A stretch of 64,000 nt of DNA from contig CAKUED010000007.1 in the NCBI GenBank assembly GCA_934646005.1, forward strand, positions 1-64,000, read 5' to 3'. The stretch is from an uncultured Oscillospiraceae bacterium (GTDB lineage Bacteria; Bacillota; Clostridia; Oscillospirales; Oscillospiraceae). The stretch's first letter is position 1. Every line of letters starts with the position of its first letter. A program made the translations under genes and the position numbers. A model generated the notes under the pieces. It ran no database searches and was not told the DNA's origin. It was given only the letters and a program-made list of their open reading frames with translations. Shown piece after piece: positions 1-6,128 of this stretch.

Positions 1-59
1 GGTAAGGCACAGGACTTTGACTCCTGTATGCGTAGGTTCGAATCCTGCCATCCCTGCCA
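1..59 (+). tRNA. tRNA-Gln (TTG), 3' part
   Basis: The 3' two thirds of a tRNA. The D-arm end, an anticodon stem CAGGA/TCCTG around the loop CTTTGAC (anticodon TTG, Gln), and a T-arm with GGTTCGAATCC are visible, ending in CCA. The 5' end lies before the window. Confidence 0.85.
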
Positions 60-62
60 CCT

Positions 63-138
63 GACCCGCTAGCTCAGCAGGCAGAGCACCTGCCTTTTAA
101 GCAGGGTGTCTGGAGTTCGAATCTCCAGCGGGTCACCA
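63..138 (+). tRNA. tRNA-Lys (TTT)
   Basis: Complete cloverleaf. The acceptor stem GACCCGC/GCGGGTC, anticodon loop CTTTTAA (anticodon TTT, Lys), T-arm GGAGTTCGAATCTCC and an encoded CCA are all visible. It lies 3 nt after tRNA-Gln, so the two are probably co-transcribed. Confidence 0.95.
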
Positions 139-177
139 AAAAATCCGATTCACCCAACGGGTGGAGCGGATTTTTTT
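138..177 (+). terminator. Rho-independent terminator of the tRNA operon
   Basis: The stem AAAAAATCCG/CGGATTTTTT encloses a second stem CACCC/GGGTG and ends in a run of seven T. Confidence 0.75.
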
Positions 178-217
178 CGTAGACCGCAGGAGATTCGAAG
201 TTTATGCCCGAAGGGTA

Positions 218-246
218 AATCTCCAGCGGGTCACCAAAAAATCCGA
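218..246 (+). repeat. Duplicated 3' end of tRNA-Lys
   Basis: A 29-bp exact copy of positions 120-148: the T-arm 3' strand, acceptor 3' strand, CCA and the first half of the terminator. No complete tRNA precedes it. Such a partial tRNA end is what integration or excision of an element at a tRNA leaves behind, or it is a decayed tandem tRNA. Confidence 0.7.
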
Positions 247-270
247 ATGCGACAGCGTTCGGATTTTTTA
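236..270 (+). terminator. Second terminator hairpin, after the tRNA remnant
   Basis: AAAAAATCCGAA and TTCGGATTTTTT pair around a short loop and are followed by T-rich sequence. It is the counterpart of the terminator at 138-177. Confidence 0.65.
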
Positions 271-276
271 CTTATT

Positions 277-357
277 ACTTCTTCACTATTCACTCTTCAC
301 TAAATACGATAGAGCCGATTTTGGAAAGTAATAAGTAATAGTGAATAGTGAAGAAGT
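277..357. repeat. Palindromic intergenic repeat, copy 1
   Basis: A perfect 17-bp inverted repeat (277-293 with 341-357) flanks about 47 bp. The half at 313-356 recurs in opposite orientation at 27682-27725 with only a few differences, next to the tRNA-Leu terminator. It carries no ORF and looks like a small non-coding dispersed repeat. Confidence 0.6.
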
Positions 358-361
358 TAAG

Positions 362-395
362 AAATCGGCGATGTTCCTTGGAACATCGCCGATTT
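362..395. terminator. 34-bp perfect palindrome, left copy
   Basis: A 16-bp stem with a 2-nt loop, immediately after the XRE gene on the minus strand. It differs by one base from the palindrome at 1444-1477, and the two bracket the small accessory cluster. Probably a bidirectional terminator. Confidence 0.6.
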
Positions 396-400
396 ATAGT

Positions 401-625
401 TTATGGGACGATTGGGGGGTAGGGGCGGCGGAGGTCGGTGCGACCGAGAAGGTAGTCGGTGCTGGTGCGGTAGAAATCCGCCAGACGGATGAGGACGTCG
501 GTCGGGATGTCGCGCTTGCCCATTTCGTAGTGCGAATAGCAGACCTGCGAGCAGCGCAGATACTCGGCAAGGTCCTTCTGCCGCAGGTCGCTGTCCTCCC
601 GCAAGTCGCGGATACGTCGATACAT
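401..625 (-). CDS. XRE-family HTH regulator
   Basis: A 74-residue protein that is almost entirely one Cro/C1-type helix-turn-helix domain (RIRDLREDSDLRQKDLAEYL, then the recognition helix CSQVCYSHYEMGKR and the tail DFYRTSTDYLLGRTD). ATG 625 is chosen because AAGGAG lies 9 nt upstream; a GTG at 655 is also open but lacks such a site. It is divergent from the excisionase-like gene at 746. A 36-bp imperfect palindrome at 671-706 between them is a plausible operator. It probably represses itself and the neighbouring genes (inference). Confidence 0.85.
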   Translation of the reverse strand: MYRRIRDLREDSDLRQKDLAEYLRCSQVCYSHYEMGKRDIPTDVLIRLADFYRTSTDYLLGRTDLRRPYPPIVP

Positions 626-670
626 TTCTGCGTGCTCCTTTGTTAAAAGTGTCACAGAAAGTATAAATAA

Positions 671-706
671 AACGTTTTGTTATATTGCAATATAAAACAA
701 AATGTT
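671..706. promoter_or_regulatory. Palindromic operator in a divergent promoter region
   Basis: AACGTTTTGT and its near inverse AAACAAAATGTT flank TATATTGCAATATA. The site is AT-rich and lies between the XRE gene and the divergent excisionase-like gene. It is the likely XRE binding site (inference). Confidence 0.45.
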
Positions 707-745
707 ATATACTAGTTTTACCACAAAGAGAAAGGAGCATAGAGA

Positions 746-928
746 ATGGGTGATTTTGCAGGTACGGCGGCTATGGCAGAACTATGGGGCTGTCCGCAAT
801 CCACCATCAGGAAGTGGTGTCGAGAGGGAAAAATCAAGGGAGCAGAGCAGGACAAGCCGGGAAGCTCTTGGAGGATTCCCGTAGATGCACAGTGTCCAAA
901 AATCAAAGAAAAAGAACGGAGTGAGTGA
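746..928 (+). CDS. Excisionase/MerR-like HTH DNA-binding protein
   Basis: A 60-residue protein with a winged HTH of the excisionase / helix_turn_helix_17 type: AAMAELWGCPQSTIRKWCRE, then a wing ending in SSWRIPVDAQ. AAAGGAG lies 8 nt before the ATG. Such proteins direct excision of mobile elements or act as small regulators. No integrase is adjacent, so the role is open. It is divergent from the XRE repressor and may be its target. Confidence 0.75.
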   Translation: MGDFAGTAAMAELWGCPQSTIRKWCREGKIKGAEQDKPGSSWRIPVDAQCPKIKEKERSE

Positions 929-1091
929 TGAAAGAAAAGATTCTTTGTTAATGGAGCGTCAGAGCAACAGCGGTATCCCCGTGGCGCGTAGTTCTGCGGA
1001 TGAATTGAAGAAGTACAAGGAACTTCTCGATACCGTCGTTATCTCACAGGATGAATTGGACACAAAGAAAAAGCAATTACTGAATTTATAA
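885..1091 (+). CDS. SHOCT-domain small protein
   Basis: 68 residues. The C-terminal 32 residues (SADELKKYKELLDTVVISQD, then ELDTKKKQLLNL) match the SHOCT (short C-terminal) domain, usually found at the end of membrane or phage proteins and sometimes alone. The start is uncertain. ATG 885 has GGAGG 10 nt upstream but overlaps the preceding gene in another frame; ATG 951 would give a 46-residue protein with no clear ribosome-binding site. It may be a remnant of a longer protein. Confidence 0.6.
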   Translation: MHSVQKSKKKNGVSDERKDSLLMERQSNSGIPVARSSADELKKYKELLDTVVISQDELDTKKKQLLNL

Positions 1092-1111
1092 TTATGGAGG
1101 AATTACTTGAA

Positions 1112-1300
1112 ATGAAAAAAATCATAGCTTTATGTGGGATTCTCATTGTGTTATTTTCCCTCTCTGCGTGCGGCGGTGGCGGCGGTGGATGCACAATTTG
1201 TGGAAAAGCGGCGACGCATACGTTTCAAGGGTCTAGCTATTGCAGTCAGCATTATAACAATGCAGTAAGTTGGGCAATTGATAATGTAGCAGGAAAATAA
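1112..1300 (+). CDS. Small predicted lipoprotein with a Cys/His cluster
   Basis: 62 residues. The signal peptide MKKIIALCGILIVLFSLSAC has the lipobox LSAC, so the mature protein should be lipid-anchored. A glycine run follows, then C-x2-C, a later C and an H (CTICGKAATHTF, SSYCSQH), which looks like half a zinc ribbon. GGAGG lies 11 nt before ATG 1112. Function not recognised. It is the last gene of the small cluster. Confidence 0.7.
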   Translation: MKKIIALCGILIVLFSLSACGGGGGGCTICGKAATHTFQGSSYCSQHYNNAVSWAIDNVAGK

Positions 1301-1347
1301 CAGAGCATAGTTGCCTAGTGACTGTTCAATACTCGTAGCAAAAATTC

Positions 1348-1402
1348 AAGTCATACATTTAACAGTCCTAATTTTCTTACTTCACTGTTAAATGTATGAC
1401 TT
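1348..1402. repeat. 18-bp perfect inverted repeat
   Basis: Arms at 1348-1365 and 1385-1402 are exact inverse complements around a 19-nt loop, after the lipoprotein gene. There is no T-run, so it is not a classic terminator. Confidence 0.6.
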
Positions 1403-1443
1403 AATTTATCCATTCTCCAAAAGGTCAATATACTTAAGATACG

Positions 1444-1477
1444 AAATCGGCGATGTTCTTTGGAACATCGCCGATTT
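1444..1477. terminator. 34-bp palindrome, right copy
   Basis: A 15-bp stem with a 4-nt loop followed by TTTT. It is the same palindrome as 362-395 with one base changed. It ends the plus-strand cluster and abuts the end of the minus-strand miniprotein. Confidence 0.6.
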
Positions 1478-1651
1478 TTATGTTCTTTGATTCGCTTTTT
1501 CCTGTTCATCCACGCCTGCGGGAGCAAAGCGTTCCAGCAGGTTTTCGCATTCCTCGCAGCACCATTCGCCCTCGCCGCGCGCCAGACACGCCAGGCGGTC
1601 GGCGCAGCCTTGGCAGACCTCGGGCAGCGGTTTCCGTTCTATCCAGTCCAT
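1478..1651 (-). CDS. 57-residue Cys-rich miniprotein
   Basis: An open frame reading MDWIERKPLPEVCQGC at its start and ending EQEKANQRT. It holds C-x2-C, a further C, and CC-x2-C (EWCCEEC), a zinc-knuckle-like set. Such clusters are frequent in small phage and conjugative-element proteins. Its ribosome-binding site is weak and overlaps an out-of-frame ATG at 1663. It is divergent from the XRE gene at 1773, with a palindrome at 1682-1703 between them. Function unknown. Confidence 0.5.
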   Translation of the reverse strand: MDWIERKPLPEVCQGCADRLACLARGEGEWCCEECENLLERFAPAGVDEQEKANQRT

Positions 1652-1681
1652 CCATCCCGCTCATTTCTTTAATTTTAATTA

Positions 1682-1703
1682 TATAGGCATATTTTAGCCT
1701 ATA
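1682..1703. promoter_or_regulatory. Palindromic operator between divergent genes
   Basis: TATAGGC and GCCTATA are separated by 8 bp in an AT-rich divergent region. Probably the binding site of the XRE protein encoded from 1773 (inference). Confidence 0.4.
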
Positions 1704-1772
1704 CAATTTATTCAATCGTACCATAATATTCTATACAATTCAAGTATGATTCAATTACATGGGCGGTTTTGT

Positions 1773-2108
1773 ATGGATTATTATCAGATCGGGCAGCGGA
1801 TTCGGAAATATCGCAAAGCGCTGGGGCTGTCGCAGGACGCACTCGCGGAACGGGTGGGCATCTCCACGACGCACATGAGCCACATCGAGACCGGCAACAC
1901 CAAGCTGAGCTTGCAGGTGTTCGCCGACATCGCGGCGGCGCTGGATGTGCGCGCCGACGAGCTGCTGTATGACGCGCCCGCATCGGGCAAAGCGATCGGC
2001 GCGCAGCAGATCGCAGACGTTCTCAGCCGCTGCACCCCGGCGCAGACACAGGTCCTCGCCGACATCCTCACCGCCGCCAAGCAGGCGATGGACAAACATC
2101 TGGGCTGA
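1773..2108 (+). CDS. XRE-family HTH transcriptional regulator
   Basis: A 111-residue protein with an N-terminal Cro/C1 HTH (IGQRIRKYRKALGLSQDALA, then GISTTHMSHIETGNTKLSLQ) and a short helical tail (LSRCTPAQTQVLADILTAAK) that probably dimerises. ATG 1773 (MDYYQIGQ) is preferred over ATG 1746 because it begins just before the domain. It is divergent from the Cys-rich miniprotein and ends at a strong terminator. Confidence 0.85.
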   Translation: MDYYQIGQRIRKYRKALGLSQDALAERVGISTTHMSHIETGNTKLSLQVFADIAAALDVRADELLYDAPASGKAIGAQQIADVLSRCTPAQTQVLADILTAAKQAMDKHLG

Positions 2109-2124
2109 CATATGTGAAAATGAG

Positions 2125-2159
2125 AAGTCCCTTGAAACAGCCGTTTCAAGGGACTTTTT
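2125..2159 (+). terminator. Terminator after XRE gene (bidirectional)
   Basis: The 14-bp stem AAGTCCCTTGAAAC/GTTTCAAGGGACTT has a 4-nt loop and is followed by TTT. It lies between convergent genes. Confidence 0.8.
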
Positions 2160-2179
2160 GTTGGCAATATTCGCTGTTT

Positions 2180-2659
2180 TCAGAACAAGATCAGCGAGAA
2201 AAACCGGAATTTCCCGTCGTTTTCCCAGCATTTCATGTGGACCGTATCCGCCATCATCTGGGCGTTGACGCAATAGGCGGACATACAGGACGCGGTCTTC
2301 CACGGGCCGGCGCCCATCATCAGCAGGTCCTCCACGCCGTCGGCGCGCATCTGCTCCATGAGCTGATCGGTCAGCTCGTTTTGATGGCGCTTTGCCGCCT
2401 TCTGCTCGGCGCGGTCCGTCACGTCCTTGGGCGTGGAGACGATGGTGAGCACCAGCGCCGTTTTATGGCGGCGGACGTTCCGCGTCATCTCCTCCACTGT
2501 CCCGCTCATCGGCGGGCAGACCGGCAGGACGTTATAATTGCCGCAGAGGTTTTCCTCGCAGAACTGCCGGTATTCCGGCACGATCACAAGCTCCGCCGTG
2601 TCCATCAGCGCCGCGTCCGTAAAGCCGAGCGCCTTTGCAAGCTGCACATAATCCTTCAT
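2180..2659 (-). CDS. DUF2284 predicted metal-binding protein
   Basis: 159 residues. It has the Cys pattern of the DUF2284 family: FCEENLCGNYNVLPVCPP near residue 40, and SCMSAYCVNAQMMAD near the C-terminus. The family is small, cytosolic, probably iron-sulfur or metal binding, and of unknown reaction. ATG 2659 has GGAGAGG 6 nt upstream; the ATG at 2680 would lie before that site. It is co-directional with the glycoside hydrolase-like gene, whose stop lies 57 nt upstream. Confidence 0.8.
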   Translation of the reverse strand: MKDYVQLAKALGFTDAALMDTAELVIVPEYRQFCEENLCGNYNVLPVCPPMSGTVEEMTRNVRRHKTALVLTIVSTPKDVTDRAEQKAAKRHQNELTDQLMEQMRADGVEDLLMMGAGPWKTASCMSAYCVNAQMMADTVHMKCWENDGKFRFFSLILF

Positions 2660-2715
2660 AAAAGCCTCTCCTTTCGGCACGCACAGGCGTCCACGGCTGT
2701 GGACGCCTGCGTCTA

Positions 2716-4503
2716 TTATTCCGTACTTGCCAGCGCGTCAAACGCGGGCTTGAATGTTTCGAGCTTTTGCAGGCTGCACGCCGCGTGCCAGACCATAAAG
2801 CCGCCGTCCAGTCCGCCCTCCTCCAGACCGCGGATCTGCCCGGCGATCTCGTCCGCGCCATAGGTGTTATACGGCGGTCGGATGGCGTCGTGCCCCTGGA
2901 TCCAGGTGCGCGCGATGGCGGGCGTAGGCGTTTCCGCCTGACGCTTTGCCGCCGACTGCGCCCAGTCGAGCAGCGTCTCATACGGGTGCTCCCACGGGCG
3001 GTAGCTGCCGTTCTGCGAGAAATGGTCGGGGTACGGCATCCCGCTGATAACGTCCACGACGTTGCTGATCGCCGCCCAATACTGCCCGTAGGACGTGACA
3101 TACGTCCCGTTCGTCTCGCCGAACACGTCCGCGCCGACGTAAACGCCCAGATCGTGCAGCTCGTCGCAGGCGTACATCAAAAACCGCTGGATCGCCTGCG
3201 CCTTCGTCTCGCCGTATGCGTTGTGGAAGTCGATGTTGCCGCTTTCCTCGTAGCGATATGTTCCATCCGGGAAGCGGACGTAGTCGAACTGGATCTCGTT
3301 GAAGCCCATCAGCTCCACCGCCTCGCGCGCCAGCTCCACCTTATACTCCCACACATAGCGGCAGAAGGCGCTGGGCCAGTAGCTGCCGGCGACGTACAGC
3401 GGGTCGCCGCTGCGGTCGCTGATGGCGTATTCGGGGTGGTCGGTGACGAAGAACGAGTCGTTAAAGACCGTGATGCGCCCGATCACATAATAGCCCGCGT
3501 CGCGGATCTTCTGGATGGCGGCGCGGTATTCCTCCAGCGTGTTGTTGGCAAAGCTGTTCGCCGTGGGCGAATAGGTCTTGTACGCCTCGCACGGGTAGCC
3601 GACGGACGTGCCGTCGATGACGTTGACGACAAAGGCGTTGATGCTGGTGGAATCGGCGTAGGCGATGAAATCGTCCACCTGCGCGATCACGTCGGCATCG
3701 CAGGTCATATACAGCGCACGGACCTCGCTTGGCATGACGTTGTCTGCAAAATCCCCCTTGGCGCGGGGGTAATAGTCGAGACTTCCGGCGTCGCCGCCGC
3801 CGTAGCGATCCTCGCGCGCGGCGTGCACGGTGTAAACGCCGAAGCGGTCGTAAATTTCCGTGGCTGCCTCGAGCGTGCTGGCGGTGTAGGCGCCGCTGAT
3901 ATAGCCCGTCTCGCCGCCCACGCGCACCTCATACATATGCACCACGCCGTTCTGCATCGAGTCATAGCCCACGACGCTCAGCTCCGTCCCCTGCTCGACC
4001 AGCGCACCGAGCTGCGTGCCGTCGGCGGTGAGGCGGAGGTTCTGCGGCGTGCGGACATAGATGGTCTGCTCCGCGACGACGTCCCCCTCATCCTGCGTCA
4101 GATTATCGGCGCAGATGTAGCCGTATTGCAGCCCGTCAAGGTAGGCGGCGTAATACGTCACGCCGTCCAGCTCCTTCGCATCCTGCGGCTGATAGGTGAG
4201 CTTCGTGCCGCGGGCGACCGTGCCCGCCTGCTCCATATTTTCAGTATAGTACGCCACCTGCGGCGTGTCGGCGCGGACATACGCGGCGGTATAGCGCCCG
4301 GCGCTCTGCTGCTTCGGCGGCTGCACCACGTCCGGGCTGCTGCCTGCCAAAACGCAGATGAACAGCACCAGCGCGATGAGGACCAGCACCGCCACCAGCA
4401 GCAGCCAGGTATTCTGCCGCAGATATTTGAGAAAATCCGCGCGCTTTTTCTGCCTGTACCGCTCGGCACGGGGGTCTCGCCGCTGTTTGGATCTGTTTTT
4501 CAT
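2716..4503 (-). CDS. Membrane-anchored putative glycoside hydrolase (DUF4015 family)
   Basis: 595 residues. A basic N-terminus is followed by one membrane helix (about residues 33-53) and a long extracytoplasmic part. The middle resembles SH3-like repeats (YVRADTPQVAYYTENM, TIYVRTPQNLRLTADG). The C-terminal half is a TIM-barrel domain of the putative glycoside hydrolase family PF13200, with INAFVVNVIDG, GYYVIGRITVFND, EIQFDYVRFPDG and VYVGADVFGE. It probably acts on a cell-wall or surface glycan; the substrate is unknown. ATG 4503 has GGGAG 8 nt upstream. Confidence 0.85.
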   Translation of the reverse strand: MKNRSKQRRDPRAERYRQKKRADFLKYLRQNTWLLLVAVLVLIALVLFICVLAGSSPDVVQPPKQQSAGRYTAAYVRADTPQVAYYTENMEQAGTVARGTKLTYQPQDAKELDGVTYYAAYLDGLQYGYICADNLTQDEGDVVAEQTIYVRTPQNLRLTADGTQLGALVEQGTELSVVGYDSMQNGVVHMYEVRVGGETGYISGAYTASTLEAATEIYDRFGVYTVHAAREDRYGGGDAGSLDYYPRAKGDFADNVMPSEVRALYMTCDADVIAQVDDFIAYADSTSINAFVVNVIDGTSVGYPCEAYKTYSPTANSFANNTLEEYRAAIQKIRDAGYYVIGRITVFNDSFFVTDHPEYAISDRSGDPLYVAGSYWPSAFCRYVWEYKVELAREAVELMGFNEIQFDYVRFPDGTYRYEESGNIDFHNAYGETKAQAIQRFLMYACDELHDLGVYVGADVFGETNGTYVTSYGQYWAAISNVVDVISGMPYPDHFSQNGSYRPWEHPYETLLDWAQSAAKRQAETPTPAIARTWIQGHDAIRPPYNTYGADEIAGQIRGLEEGGLDGGFMVWHAACSLQKLETFKPAFDALASTE

Positions 4504-4779
4504 AGCTGCGCTCCCAATGTAACCAGATAGCACCATTATACACCAACTTTTTCGGGATTTCCAGCATTTTCGGCAATATTCCGCATTATCGCGCCCGTTT
4601 ACGGTGTTTTCCGCCAGAAACGCTCCATTTTGCAGGTCGTATGTTCCGAAATTTGCGGTTTTCGCGCCATTTTACCGGCAAAAATATCGTTTTGTAAACG
4701 TTATGTAAACGAATTTGAAAATCTTTTTTCGGCATTTTTGCAATTTTTTTCGTTTTTTCTGTCAAAAACCGGCGGGGGC
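4504..4779. other. AT-rich intergenic region
   Basis: Lies between the divergent hydrolase and the GntR operon. A TATAAT-like hexamer facing the hydrolase is visible near 4535 but lacks a good -35. No gene or structured element was seen; most of the stretch is A/T runs. Confidence 0.4.
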
Positions 4780-4808
4780 TTGACAAAGCGGACGTGTGCC
4801 GCTATACT
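4780..4808 (+). promoter_or_regulatory. Sigma-A promoter of the GntR/ABC operon
   Basis: TTGACA (4780-4785), a 17-bp spacer, then TATACT (4803-4808). Confidence 0.85.
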
Positions 4809-4810
4809 AA

Positions 4811-4833
4811 CTGTACTACTACGGCTAGTACAG
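4811..4833. promoter_or_regulatory. YtrA-type GntR operator
   Basis: CTGTACTA and TAGTACAG form 8-bp arms around 7 bp, just downstream of the -10. This is the form of site used by YtrA-subfamily GntR repressors, so the operon is probably autorepressed (inference). Confidence 0.65.
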
Positions 4834-4855
4834 TTTTGGAAGGAGGTCACGCCGT

Positions 4856-5236
4856 ATGATCTCGATCAACTATCGGGACGCCCGCCCGATCTACACGCAG
4901 GTGAAGGACGGACTGCGCAAGCTCATCCTCACCGGCGCGCTCGCGCCGGGCACAAGGCTGCCGAGCGTGCGCGAGCTTGCCGCGGAGCTTGCCATCAATC
5001 CAAACACCATCCAGCGCGCCTACCGTGAGCTGGAAGCGGAAGGGACGATCCTGTCCATCGCGGGCAAGGGGTCGTTTGCCGCGGAGCAGCCGCAGGCGAA
5101 CGCGGCGGCGCTGCAAAGCGCCATCGCGGGTTTTCGGCAGGCGGCGGAGCAGCTCGCGGCGGCGGGAATGCAAATGAGCGCCATGCACGCACTGCTGGAC
5201 GAATGTATGCTGGAGAAGCAGCGGAAAAAGGAGTGA
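4856..5236 (+). CDS. GntR-family regulator, YtrA subfamily
   Basis: 126 residues. It has an N-terminal winged HTH (PIYTQVKDGLRKLILTGALA, LPSVRELAAELAINPNTIQR, EGTILSIAGKGSFAA) and a short helical dimerisation tail of about 45 residues. That compact form defines the YtrA subfamily, which represses the ABC exporter genes downstream. AAGGAGG lies 9 nt upstream of the ATG. It is the first gene of a three-gene operon whose promoter carries a matching palindrome. Confidence 0.92.
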   Translation: MISINYRDARPIYTQVKDGLRKLILTGALAPGTRLPSVRELAAELAINPNTIQRAYRELEAEGTILSIAGKGSFAAEQPQANAAALQSAIAGFRQAAEQLAAAGMQMSAMHALLDECMLEKQRKKE

Positions 5237-5240
5237 GAAC

Positions 5241-6128
5241 ATGATCGATGTACAGAATTTGACGAAATCGTTTGACGGCTTTCTGGCTTTGGACGGGCTT
5301 TGCCTGCACGTCCCGCAGGGATCGGTCTACGGGCTGGTCGGACCGAACGGCGCGGGCAAAACAACGCTCATCCGGCATCTCGCGGGCGTTTTGCGCCCCA
5401 CCTCCGGGGGCGTGACGATCGGCGGGCTGCCGGTATATGAGAACCTCGCCGTCAAGCGCCGCCTTGCGTGGATCCCCGACGAGCTGTTCTGTCAGGGCGG
5501 CGACGGCGTGCGCGATCTGATGCATCTGTATAAAAGCGTATATCCCCGCTTTGATGAAACGCGCTACAAGCAGCTCGGCGAGGTGTTCGCGCTGGATGAA
5601 AAGCGCCCCATCCGCCGTTTTTCCAAGGGGATGCAGAAGCAGGCGGCGTTCTGGCTGGCGATGAGCTGCTGCCCGGACTATCTGCTGCTGGACGAGCCGG
5701 TGGACGGGCTCGACCCCGTGATGCGGCGGCAGGTGTGGAGTCTGCTCATGGAGGACGTCGCCGAGCGCGGGATGACGGTGCTGGTCTCGTCGCACAACCT
5801 GCGGGAGCTGGAGGATGTGTGCGACCATGTGGGCATCATGCACAAGGGCAAAATGCTCCTCGAGCGCTCGCTCGACGCGCTTCAGGAGAATATCGTAAAG
5901 GTCCAGCTCGTGACCGAGCATCCGCTGCCGGCGGGCTTAAACATCCTGCACGAGCAGACCGTGGGGCGCATTCAGACGCTCATCGTGCGCGGCGAGCAGC
6001 ATGAGGTGGCGGAAATGCTCGCGCAGTGCCAGCCGCTGCTGTGCGACCTGCTGCCGCTGTCGCTGGAGGAAATTTTCATCTACGAACTGGGAGGTGTGGA
6101 CTATGACATCAAAAACATCGTGCTTTGA
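5241..6128 (+). CDS. ABC exporter ATP-binding protein
   Basis: 295 residues. Walker A GPNGAGKT (about 34-41), signature RRFSKGMQKQ, Walker B YLLLDEPVDGLDP and the switch His in LVSSHN are all present, so it should be active. It powers the membrane protein encoded next. In YtrA-controlled operons such pairs export antimicrobial peptides or respond to cell-wall stress; the substrate here is unknown. GGAG lies 7 nt before the ATG, and its end overlaps the permease start by 26 bp. Confidence 0.92.
   Translation: MIDVQNLTKSFDGFLALDGLCLHVPQGSVYGLVGPNGAGKTTLIRHLAGVLRPTSGGVTIGGLPVYENLAVKRRLAWIPDELFCQGGDGVRDLMHLYKSVYPRFDETRYKQLGEVFALDEKRPIRRFSKGMQKQAAFWLAMSCCPDYLLLDEPVDGLDPVMRRQVWSLLMEDVAERGMTVLVSSHNLRELEDVCDHVGIMHKGKMLLERSLDALQENIVKVQLVTEHPLPAGLNILHEQTVGRIQTLIVRGEQHEVAEMLAQCQPLLCDLLPLSLEEIFIYELGGVDYDIKNIVL

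Noticed and set aside
2767..4530. A 587-codon open frame on the plus strand opposite the glycoside hydrolase-like gene
   Set aside because: It is Arg/Val/His-rich low-complexity sequence without domains and mirrors a well-supported gene on the other strand. Such shadows are expected at this GC content; the same holds for the long frames opposite pilM, the EAL gene and the giant pilin.
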